Below, one piece after another: positions 1 through 5,711 of a stretch of 7,072 nucleotides of DNA (positions within the stretch are counted from its first letter, which is position 1; every line of letters begins with the position of its first letter). The stretch is from JABMRP01 sp964444795 (lineage in GTDB: Bacteria; Planctomycetota; Planctomycetia; Pirellulales; Thermoguttaceae). The notes below the pieces were generated by a model. The model saw only the letters and a list, made by a program, of their open reading frames with translations. It was not told where the DNA came from and did not search any database. The translations under genes and the position numbers were made by a program. The stretch is from positions 1-7,072 of the forward strand of contig CAYUIQ010000345.1 of the NCBI GenBank assembly GCA_964444795.1. The letters are read 5' to 3'.

Positions 1-53
1 AGTTTACCAAGTCTTCGCGATTCGCCAAGGTCAACGACAAGCCGGCGGGCCGA

Positions 54-1982
54 TCAGTTCACCCAAATCGGGCTGCTGATCGCCTCCTCGCCGTTGGTTT
101 GCACGACGCGAACGTAGTAATAGCATGAGCCATCGGGGTCGAACTCCGTGTCTCGCCACTCCAAATGCACGCCGAGTGCGTCGCCGGAGTGAACATGCAC
201 CACGCGGCTGTCCTTCTTGATCTCGACCCGGGCAATCGGCGAGGTGCCGACGACGTCGACGGCCAGCAGCGGCGCCTTGGCCGTGCGAAATTCGGTGCCC
301 ATCGGATGACCGTCGGCCCGCACGTCGAGAACGATCCGGTCGCCGCTGGTGGCATAGACGCGGCGGTTGTACAACGCGCGGAAGATCGACTCGCGCGTGT
401 GCTCTTCGGCGTAAACCGCCACGGCCGCCATGCCGATCTCCTGGGTGTCCCATTGGCCGGTGGGCTTCAAGTAGCCGTAGCCCGGGTTGCCGAAATGGCA
501 ATCGGTGCTGGCCATCACGCCCACGCGATGCCCACGGGTGAGAAACGAGGCGGCCCAATCCTCGCTGCGGCGATGTTCGCTGAAAATCTCGATCAGACGC
601 TGCACCTGGGGGTCGTGCCACTGTGGATTCCCGCGACGGCCGCCGAAATGGGGAATGCAGAAGACGTTTTCGTCGTCCAGATGCGTCCGCAGTCGCTCGA
701 ACACGCCCGTCACATGCGGTATTCTTGGCGCCGGGCCGTGATCGGTCTGCAAATTGCGGGGATGGTAATAGTTGTCGGATCGGTAGAGCGGCGGATCGTC
801 GTCGAGAAAGTAAGCATTGTGGTCGCCGCCGTTGGCCGTGTTGCCGCTCCATTCGTAGGCCTGAAAGGTAACGAACCGGCCCGGGCGATTGACCCGATTG
901 GTCACTTTCTTCGAGTGTTCCCACATCGCGTCGGTGATCTGAAACGCATGGTCGCTCACAGCGCAGAAATCGAGTCCGGCCACGCGCCGGCCGAAATCGT
1001 AATACTCCTCGACCGTGCCCCGGCCGTCGGAATGGAGCGTATGGCCGTGCAAGTCGCCCCAAAGCAACAGCCGCTCGGGTTGCTTGGCCGCCATACACGC
1101 GGGATTGGACGTCGCCCGAAGCGTGCCGTCGGAGGCGATCATTCGCTGCACGGCAAGATCGCCCGGCACGATGTTCTCGAACCGGAAAACGCCCCGATCG
1201 GCCGCGGTGAACGTATGCGACTTCGGCACTTCGGCCTCGCGATCGGTCGATTGCAGACGGACGGTGCCGCGATAACCGGCCGCCGGGTTGCCGTAACGGT
1301 CCTCCGCCCGGACGAGACACCAGGTTGGCTTTCCCCGCACGGCATCGGAGGGCATCACTGCCGCAAGCCGCGTCGCCGGGCCGGCAATGATTTCGATCGC
1401 CGGGCTGTCGGCCAGCGGCAGGTAGTTGTCGTCACCGGTGGCATCGACGTACACCTTGAAGACGAACCGCGTCTCGTCGAACGGCTGGATCCGCACACCC
1501 GGCGACCCGGCCGACCGATCGCCGTAAGTCAGCCGTAGCGTTTCCCCCGGCCGCATCCCCCGCTCGGGCAAAATCACCTCGACCATGTTCTGCCAAGCGA
1601 AATACTGCCCGAAGAAACTTCTCGGCGCTTTGCCCGTGTCGATCTTCGCCGGCTGGCCGTCGAGCGTTTTGACGGTGAAATAGCCGCGAGCCTTGGGGTC
1701 GCCGGTTTGTGGTCGCGTCCAGTTCAACAAGTGTCGCATGCCGACGCGGATCCCGCCGCCCGGCTTGACGCCCGCGCGGCCGGTCGTGTAGACCAACGTC
1801 CAACTCTGATCGCTGGCCACTTCGACCGTCGCGGGCCCTTCCAGCCCGGCCGAACCGATCCCCAGTTTCACGCCCTCGGCGATCGCTTCGGATTCGTTTT
1901 GATAAGGGGCCGGCGCGTGTTGCCCGTCGGCCCGTGCGAAAGTCGCGGCGGCAATTACGGCAACGATGATGACGAGACGCAT
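54..1982 (-). CDS. Exported DUF3604-type PHP-fold metal-dependent protein
   Basis: This encodes 642 residues. Residues 1-18 look like a signal peptide (Arg2, a hydrophobic core, then Ala-Arg-Ala before Asp19), so the product is probably periplasmic or secreted. About 40-200 is a beta-rich region and about 203-295 looks Ig-like (a DRYGNPAAGY stretch). The PHP-like metal-site core runs from about 305 to 545. Candidate ligands are H312 and H314 in GDLHGHT, D344/H345 in SDH, E377 in YEWSG, H388, H445 in PHFGG, E465, and D494/H496 in STDCHFGNPGYG. A beta-rich tail ends in PIWVN. The order and motifs fit DUF3604 proteins, which are PHP-superfamily relatives with no well-defined substrate; phosphoesterase-type hydrolysis is inferred only. 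ATG at 1982 is preferred over longer in-frame readings because AAGGA lies 9 nt upstream and the signal peptide starts there. It is the last gene of the minus-strand row, and a repeat element directly precedes its ribosome binding site. Confidence 0.9.
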   Translation of the reverse strand: MRLVIIVAVIAAATFARADGQHAPAPYQNESEAIAEGVKLGIGSAGLEGPATVEVASDQSWTLVYTTGRAGVKPGGGIRVGMRHLLNWTRPQTGDPKARGYFTVKTLDGQPAKIDTGKAPRSFFGQYFAWQNMVEVILPERGMRPGETLRLTYGDRSAGSPGVRIQPFDETRFVFKVYVDATGDDNYLPLADSPAIEIIAGPATRLAAVMPSDAVRGKPTWCLVRAEDRYGNPAAGYRGTVRLQSTDREAEVPKSHTFTAADRGVFRFENIVPGDLAVQRMIASDGTLRATSNPACMAAKQPERLLLWGDLHGHTLHSDGRGTVEEYYDFGRRVAGLDFCAVSDHAFQITDAMWEHSKKVTNRVNRPGRFVTFQAYEWSGNTANGGDHNAYFLDDDPPLYRSDNYYHPRNLQTDHGPAPRIPHVTGVFERLRTHLDDENVFCIPHFGGRRGNPQWHDPQVQRLIEIFSEHRRSEDWAASFLTRGHRVGVMASTDCHFGNPGYGYLKPTGQWDTQEIGMAAVAVYAEEHTRESIFRALYNRRVYATSGDRIVLDVRADGHPMGTEFRTAKAPLLAVDVVGTSPIARVEIKKDSRVVHVHSGDALGVHLEWRDTEFDPDGSCYYYVRVVQTNGEEAISSPIWVN

Positions 1983-1991
1983 GAGGCTGTA

Positions 1992-1996
1992 TCCTT
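1992..1996 (-). promoter_or_regulatory. Ribosome binding site of the PHP-domain gene
   Basis: Minus-strand AAGGA sits 9 nt before the ATG at 1982. It fixes that start, which also places the signal peptide at the N-terminus. The site touches the outer end of the inverted-repeat arm beginning near 1997, so an mRNA hairpin could form just upstream of it or partly cover it. Confidence 0.6.
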
Positions 1997-2102
1997 GGAG
2001 TGCGGCGACTTGTCGTCGCTTTCTTTTCCCTTGGAGCTGGGATTCCTCGTACTCTGACGCACTACGCGAAAGAAGGAAAGCGACGACAAGTCGTCGCACT
2101 CC
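1997..2102. repeat. Inverted-repeat element with nested palindromes (MITE/REP-like)
   Basis: Two 27-bp arms, 1997-2023 and 2076-2102, are reverse complements with one mismatch (at 2005), separated by 52 bp. Weaker complementarity extends outward (CTTGG near 1994 against CCAAG near 2102-2106, with one indel) and inward (pyrimidine-rich 2021-2030 against purine-rich 2066-2077). Each arm contains its own near-palindrome; in the right arm it is perfect apart from the 2-nt centre, GCGACGAC-AA-GTCGTCGC at 2081-2098. An 8-bp direct repeat CCTTGGAG occurs at 1993-2000 and 2029-2036. No protein is encoded. The structure suggests a non-autonomous mobile repeat or a REP doublet; no transposase is present to confirm mobility, and a purely transcriptional role between two genes is also possible. 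Confidence 0.75.
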
Positions 2103-2117
2103 CAAGTCGTTTCCAAT

Positions 2118-2134
2118 GCCGGGCACAAGTGTCC
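2118..2134. repeat. CTTG-centred hairpin after the phosphatase gene
   Basis: GGGCAC-AA-GTGTCC (2121-2134) forms a six-pair stem with one G-T pair. It lies 11 nt beyond the phosphatase stop codon at 2146-2148. In the sense of the minus-strand genes the apex reads CTTG, the same centre as the hairpin at 2595-2612 and the right arm of the neighbouring inverted repeat. It could help end or process the transcript, but no T-run follows, so a classical intrinsic terminator is not supported. Confidence 0.45.
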
Positions 2135-2145
2135 ATACTAAAGGT

Positions 2146-2577
2146 CTAACGGTTTCCGCCGATTTCCTCGCATACGTGTCGCACATCTTGCCACAGGCGG
2201 GCCGACACGTCATGAGGATGGCCGGCAACGACACGACGCAGACTCTCACCCGGGCTTTCCTCTTGAATAATCGACAACGCCGCGGCAACCACCGCGGGAG
2301 ACCGGCTCATTCCGGCCCGGCAATACACCAGGGTCGGTATTTCCTCCTCCAGCAGAGTGACGAGCGCCTCAATCGCAGTACGCAGCACTTTCCGCGAATC
2401 TTGCTCGCCATCAACGATCGGAAAGCGACAGTAGACCATACTCCGGGGCAGCGTGGGGGGCAACTCCTCGTGGGCAAGGTCGACGACGGCCAGGATACCG
2501 GCATTCAACACTTCCCGTGGATCGGAGAGATCTCCCACATTGCCAAGCCAGAGCCGATCAGGAAGAACTTCTCGCAT
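2146..2577 (-). CDS. Dual-specificity-type protein phosphatase, cysteine-based
   Basis: This encodes 143 residues, the size of a bare dual-specificity phosphatase domain, with no signal peptide, so it is probably cytoplasmic. The signature is YCRAGMSRS at 85-93: nucleophile Cys86 and phosphate-binding Arg92 in the C-x5-R loop, followed by Ser93. Asp56 in the FPIVDGEQD stretch is the likely general acid. The residue before the catalytic Cys is Tyr where most family members have His. The N-terminus (DRLWLGNVGDL) is the usual opening strand of these enzymes. By family it should dephosphorylate phosphotyrosine or phosphoserine/threonine proteins, though some relatives act on RNA, lipid or carbohydrate phosphates. 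ATG at 2577 is chosen because AAGGA lies 5 nt upstream; a TTG nine codons earlier falls inside a hairpin repeat. It starts 42 nt after the oxidoreductase stop, so co-transcription is possible despite the intervening hairpin. Confidence 0.85.
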   Translation of the reverse strand: MREVLPDRLWLGNVGDLSDPREVLNAGILAVVDLAHEELPPTLPRSMVYCRFPIVDGEQDSRKVLRTAIEALVTLLEEEIPTLVYCRAGMSRSPAVVAAALSIIQEESPGESLRRVVAGHPHDVSARLWQDVRHVCEEIGGNR

Positions 2578-2582
2578 CGGAT

Positions 2583-2587
2583 TCCTT
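2583..2587 (-). promoter_or_regulatory. Ribosome binding site of the phosphatase gene
   Basis: Minus-strand AAGGA is 5 nt before the ATG at 2577. It decides for that ATG against the in-frame TTG at 2604, which has no comparable site. Confidence 0.55.
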
Positions 2588-2594
2588 CTCAACA

Positions 2595-2612
2595 CCTGGC
2601 ACAAGTGCCTGG
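2595..2612. repeat. CTTG-centred hairpin between oxidoreductase and phosphatase genes
   Basis: An 18-bp near-palindrome, CCTGGCAC-AA-GTGCCTGG, has an eight-position stem with a single mismatch. It lies 7 nt beyond the oxidoreductase stop (2620-2622) and ends 7 nt before the phosphatase ribosome binding site. On the sense strand of both genes the apex is CTTG. It resembles the hairpin at 2118-2134, so the phosphatase gene is bracketed by two related palindromes. A REP-type repeat, an mRNA-processing or attenuation hairpin, or a weak terminator are all possible; no T-tract follows. Confidence 0.55.
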
Positions 2613-2619
2613 GCTAAAC

Positions 2620-4917
2620 TCACGGCGCGTACAACTCAATCTCCCAAATCCGCGAAACGTCGATCTGCGTGGCCTCGACCATCAGGCGCACGCGTTGCGC
2701 GGTCACGGGCGGAAACTTGCACTGCCAGTCGACCGCTTCGTTGTCCTTGGTTCGCGTGGCGACAATATCCTGCCAATCTTCGCCATCGTGGTATTGCAGA
2801 ACAAAGTCAGTCAGCGGGGCTTGTACCTCGCCGCCGGTGGCGAATCCCGAGATGATCCGCGCGGCGGTGATCGCTTGCGGCTCGGGCCACCCGAGTTCGA
2901 TCCAATTGGGCGTCTCCGCCGCGCTGAGCCATCGGCCCGAGTTGTCAAGCAGATCGGTCCGGCCATCGTTGACCAATTGCGGAGGCGACTCGCCCGGTTT
3001 CATGTCGCCGGAGGAGGTCGCCTTGGCCGCCGGGGCGGTGTTCTTACCCACTTCGTCGCGCCACGTCGGCGGTTTCAGCACGGCCGACTCGGGCGGTTTT
3101 CCCACGCCTTGGGTCATCAGCCCTTTGAGTTCGTCGAGATGCTCCTTGTACACCCCACGCGGATCCGTATCGTGCTCTTTACAGAGCGAGACGGCCATGC
3201 CGACGATCTCGCCCATGCAACCGCCGGTCTTCATCACCCGCACGGTCCCCAGCGCGTCGTGCGTGACGCTCACGTCGCGGCCGGCCATCAGCAGGTTGTC
3301 CACGTTGCGGCTGTAGAGACAGCGGTACGGTACCCAATAGGGCTTTGGATAGTCGGTGAAATGGGCTCGGGCGATGAACGCGTCGCCCTCGAACCCCTTC
3401 TCGTATTTCGGGTCGGGCAGATGCACGTCGATCTTCCACCCGGTGGGCACGCACCCGTCAGGAAACACGCGGCTGGAGAGCAGATCCTCCTTGGTCAACA
3501 CGACGTCGCCCAACAGACGCCGCGACTCGCGCTTGCCGGAGATGTGGGCGGCCCAGTTGAGCTTGTGGTTCGGGTAGAGCCCGTCGACATTCTTCAGTGC
3601 GTCCCACGCCCCGTACATGGCGCGGAAATTCCAATCGCGGATGTACTCACGCTTGGCGATCGGATCGTGATCGAACCCGCTCTCCCAGTACCAGCCACCC
3701 AACGCCAACAACCCCCGCCGATCGCCGCCACGGCCGGGAAACGGCTTGTCGCTTAGGTCCAGCGCCCAGGGACACCGGGGAAACGACTGCGGCTCGTCGG
3801 TCTCGGCCGCGTTCCACAGATTGCACCGGCCCATGTGTCCCTTGAGCGTGATATCGTAATCGGCACCGGCAAGAAACCCGACGGCTCCGTCGCCCGTGCA
3901 ATCGGCGAACCAGCGGCCGGCGAATCGGACGCGCTGGCCGGTCCTGGTGTTCTGAGCTACGACGGCCGTGATTCGCCCGGCGTCGGTTTCCGCTTCGTTG
4001 ACCCGATGATCGAGAAAGAGCGTCAGGTTGGGTTCCGCCCGAACCAGGGCGATCTTCCTGTCGTCTTCGTACAACTCGGCCGTGTTGGTGGGTCCGTAGT
4101 GGGCGCTCTTTTTCTGCTCCAACTCGCGGACCACGTCGCCCACACGCGGATACGGCGGCTTGTTTCGCGTCCCCTGTAGCCAAACGCGCACCTCCGAACT
4201 GTTGTTGCCGCCCAGCACGGGCCGATCCTGGATCAATGCGACTTTTAACCCCAGCCGCGCGCCCGACAGAGCCGCGCACGTGCCGGCCGTCCCACCGCCG
4301 GTGACCACTAGATCGAACGGCCCGGCGTCCTCGGGTGTTTCCGAAAGCCCCAGCAGCTTTTGCCGGAATGCGCCCATGGCGGGATCCGCGTTGGGCGGTG
4401 TGAATTTGAGGTCGGTCGTCAACAGGATGGCGTCGCAACGGCCCTCAAAGCCGGTCAGGTCGTGCAGCGCGATCTTGGCTTTCGTGCCGGCGATCTCCAC
4501 GGTCCCGCCGTCATGCCAATGCCACGCGGCGCCCTCGGTGCCGAATACGGTCGGCAGCGTCTTGCCCTCGATGGCCACTTGAAACTTGCCCGGCGCACCG
4601 GGCGCTTTCCATGTGGCGACCCAGTCGCGCGTGCGAACCAATACGCGATACGTGCCTGGGGTGGGAAACTCGACGGTCGTCACCGCGTCGGCCACCGGAA
4701 CTCCCAGCCCATGGGCCAGTAGAAACGGCGACCCCATTTGGTCCATGAACTGCGAGTCGGCTACCCAACCGCCCCGCTGGTCGAAACCCTCGGCCTCGAC
4801 CAACACGGTATGCGTCTCGGCCGACAGGGCAGGGGCCCCGGCGACGGGCAAGCCGCTGGCCAGACACGCCGCGAGAAGGACGGCGACCGGATTCACCTTT
4901 GCCGGAAACGTGTTCAT
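2620..4917 (-). CDS. Exported FAD-dependent oxidoreductase with carbohydrate-binding-like ends
   Basis: This encodes 765 residues. The N-terminus is an export signal: a hydrophobic run at about 8-32, with possible signal peptidase I cleavage near Ala33. LAAC at 15-18 also fits a lipobox, so a lipoprotein is possible. About 35-170 is a beta-sandwich-like region opening with VLVEAEGF, as in carbohydrate-binding modules. The FAD core follows: DLVVTGGGTAGTCAA at 202-216 (dinucleotide-binding GxGxxG type), GGNNSSEVRVW at 236-246, DCTGDG at 339-344, and NLLMAGRDVS at 541-550 with GTVRVMKTGGCMGE at 557-570. These match the FAD_oxidored (PF12831) group. About 640-765 looks like an F5/8-type-C (discoidin) domain ending ISRIWEIELYAP-like (WEIELYAP at 758-765). 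The substrate is unknown; a polysaccharide or sugar-derived compound is inferred from the flanking modules. ATG at 4917 is preferred over one five codons earlier because GGGAG lies 8 nt upstream. Confidence 0.9.
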   Translation of the reverse strand: MNTFPAKVNPVAVLLAACLASGLPVAGAPALSAETHTVLVEAEGFDQRGGWVADSQFMDQMGSPFLLAHGLGVPVADAVTTVEFPTPGTYRVLVRTRDWVATWKAPGAPGKFQVAIEGKTLPTVFGTEGAAWHWHDGGTVEIAGTKAKIALHDLTGFEGRCDAILLTTDLKFTPPNADPAMGAFRQKLLGLSETPEDAGPFDLVVTGGGTAGTCAALSGARLGLKVALIQDRPVLGGNNSSEVRVWLQGTRNKPPYPRVGDVVRELEQKKSAHYGPTNTAELYEDDRKIALVRAEPNLTLFLDHRVNEAETDAGRITAVVAQNTRTGQRVRFAGRWFADCTGDGAVGFLAGADYDITLKGHMGRCNLWNAAETDEPQSFPRCPWALDLSDKPFPGRGGDRRGLLALGGWYWESGFDHDPIAKREYIRDWNFRAMYGAWDALKNVDGLYPNHKLNWAAHISGKRESRRLLGDVVLTKEDLLSSRVFPDGCVPTGWKIDVHLPDPKYEKGFEGDAFIARAHFTDYPKPYWVPYRCLYSRNVDNLLMAGRDVSVTHDALGTVRVMKTGGCMGEIVGMAVSLCKEHDTDPRGVYKEHLDELKGLMTQGVGKPPESAVLKPPTWRDEVGKNTAPAAKATSSGDMKPGESPPQLVNDGRTDLLDNSGRWLSAAETPNWIELGWPEPQAITAARIISGFATGGEVQAPLTDFVLQYHDGEDWQDIVATRTKDNEAVDWQCKFPPVTAQRVRLMVEATQIDVSRIWEIELYAP

Positions 4918-4925
4918 CGGGTCAT

Positions 4926-4930
4926 CTCCC
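4926..4930 (-). promoter_or_regulatory. Ribosome binding site of the oxidoreductase gene
   Basis: Minus-strand GGGAG lies 8 nt before the ATG at 4917. The alternative ATG at 4932 overlaps this site and has nothing like it upstream, only the repeat element. Confidence 0.55.
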
Positions 4931-4933
4931 ATT

Positions 4934-4998
4934 GGTAGCTACGGTCGCCAGACCGTGGTTCAAGCCGCATCCCACCGTCTCGCCGACGGTAGCTACGG
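4934..4998. repeat. Twin-hairpin intergenic repeat with 11-bp direct repeats
   Basis: GGTAGCTACGG occurs at 4934-4944 and again at 4988-4998, bounding a 65-bp unit; each copy holds the perfect palindrome GTAGCTAC. Inside are two hairpins: ACGGTC-GCCA-GACCGT (4941-4956) and ACCGTC-TCGCC-GACGGT (4974-4990), each with a perfect 6-bp stem. The hairpins are also imperfectly complementary to each other, so the whole unit can fold as one larger stem. It fills most of the 102-bp gap between the acetyltransferase and oxidoreductase genes, ending just upstream of the oxidoreductase ribosome binding site. This is the form of a REP/BIME-like or miniature mobile repeat; a regulatory RNA role is possible. 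Confidence 0.7.
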
Positions 4999-5019
4999 CC
5001 CCCATTTCTTCCGCGATCC

Positions 5020-5502
5020 TCACGCCCCGTCAACCGACCAATCGGCTTCATAGACCAGATAGCCGGCTTCGGCCATCCCCAGCCGCCCGTACGTCGCCCG
5101 GGCGCGGTCGTTGTTCTCTTCCACGTACAGTCGCAATCCGCAGACTTGCGGTGTCGCCCGAGCCAGACTGGCAATGTGCCGGTAGAGGGCCGAGAAAACG
5201 CCCTGACGCCGATAGTCGGCCGTCACGTACACACTTTGCAGCCACCAGAACGTGCCGTCGCGCCAGTCGCTCCATTCGTAGGTAATCATTGCCTGGCCGA
5301 TGATCCGGCCGTCCTGCCCGGCGAGGAAATAGCGGCACAGGCCGGGGTCCTCCAATGCTCGCCGGACACCCCGTTGCAGCGGGTCGGGGTCGAGTACTTT
5401 CTCCTCCGTTTCCAGGGCCAGCAGGCGGTTGAACTGGACGACCGTCTCGGTGTCGGCCGGCTTGGCATCGCGGATCACGCAACTCGTTTCGATACGGCTC
5501 AT
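5020..5502 (-). CDS. GNAT-family N-acetyltransferase
   Basis: This encodes 160 residues, a single GNAT domain with no export signal, so it is cytoplasmic. The acetyl-CoA-binding motif A is SVYVTADYRRQGVFSALY at 90-107, with the pyrophosphate-loop RRQGVF (98-103) standing for the usual Q/R-x-x-G-x-G/A. Motif B follows as LRLYVEENNDRARATYGRLGM at about 123-143, where the Asn-Asp-Arg-Ala helix and Tyr138 are typical of the family. The acceptor cannot be told from sequence; amines, amino acids and protein N-termini are all used in this superfamily. ATG at 5502 is chosen because the domain (CVIRDAKPADTETV) begins a few residues later; it has no clear Shine-Dalgarno. A TTG start 31 codons upstream would add a sequence with no family resemblance. 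It is divergent from ppiC and first in the minus-strand row; the repeat at 4934-4998 separates it from the oxidoreductase. Confidence 0.85.
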   Translation of the reverse strand: MSRIETSCVIRDAKPADTETVVQFNRLLALETEEKVLDPDPLQRGVRRALEDPGLCRYFLAGQDGRIIGQAMITYEWSDWRDGTFWWLQSVYVTADYRRQGVFSALYRHIASLARATPQVCGLRLYVEENNDRARATYGRLGMAEAGYLVYEADWSVDGA

Positions 5503-5527
5503 GGCGTCGTTTGATGGTTCGGTGGCG

Positions 5528-5556
5528 AGTATGACCAGAATACGTAAGATACCCAA
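5528..5556 (-). promoter_or_regulatory. Possible sigma-70-like promoter of the acetyltransferase gene
   Basis: On the minus strand TTGGGT (5556-5551) is followed after 17 nt by CATACT (5533-5528). This matches three of six -35 and four of six -10 consensus bases at the best spacing and would start RNA some 20 nt before the ATG. The match is weak and planctomycete promoter consensus is poorly defined. Confidence 0.2.
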
Positions 5557-5699
5557 ATCGACCCGCCGCTGCAAAAGGGTTGCGGTTTTCGGCAAAACAG
5601 ATATCCTAACATCTTACACCCCACGGGTCGAAACGATCGGCTCGCCATCCGGACTTGGAAAACAGGGAGTGGGACACAAGCCCCCCAGCCACAAACCGC

Positions 5700-5704
5700 A
5701 GGAG
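5700..5704 (+). promoter_or_regulatory. Ribosome binding site of ppiC
   Basis: AGGAG lies 7 nt before the ATG at 5712. It settles that start against a TTG at 5655 that would add 19 unrelated residues. Confidence 0.7.
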
Positions 5705-5711
5705 ACAAGAC

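Larger units (their letters stand above)
5503..5711. other. Divergent intergenic region between acetyltransferase and ppiC
   Basis: These 209 bp must hold the promoters of two divergent genes. Besides the possible leftward promoter, a weak rightward candidate is TTGCGG (5580-5585), 16 nt, TATCCT (5602-5607), which would give ppiC a leader of about 100 nt. A 7-bp inverted repeat (GTAAGAT at 5544-5550, ATCTTAC at 5611-5617) and a small hairpin GTTTT-CGGC-AAAAC (5585-5598) are visible, but both are short enough to be chance. I see no gene here. Confidence 0.4.

Noticed and set aside
1..53. End of another gene at the left edge
   Set aside because: The 53 bases are too few to recognise a product in any frame, and no stop or motif identifies one.
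48..84. Hairpin at the end of the PHP gene (CGATCAG at 51-57, CTGATCG at 76-82)
   Set aside because: The 7-bp stem has an 18-nt loop and lies mostly inside coding sequence across the stop codon, with no T-run after it; too weak to call a terminator.
31..1320. Minus-strand open frame of 429 residues in another frame of the PHP gene
   Set aside because: Arg-rich, low-complexity translation overlapping the real frame that carries the PHP motifs.
165..1538. Long plus-strand open frame of 457 residues opposite the PHP gene
   Set aside because: It is the antisense shadow of a well-supported gene in high-GC DNA; the translation has no recognisable motifs and no ribosome binding site was evident.
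1966..3756. Plus-strand open frame of 596 residues
   Set aside because: It runs antisense through the start of one gene, a repeat element, the whole phosphatase gene and part of the oxidoreductase gene, which is the mark of a chance frame.
3647..4438. Minus-strand open frame of 263 residues within the oxidoreductase gene
   Set aside because: Out-of-frame shadow of the FAD-binding region; composition dominated by Arg and Gly with no domain.
5503..5595. N-terminal extension of the acetyltransferase from a TTG at 5595
   Set aside because: The added residues do not resemble GNAT sequence, and the GNAT fold begins just after the ATG at 5502.
5544..5617. 7-bp inverted repeat GTAAGAT/ATCTTAC as an operator in the divergent region
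   Set aside because: The half-sites are 60 nt apart and short enough to occur by chance; no regulator gene is nearby.
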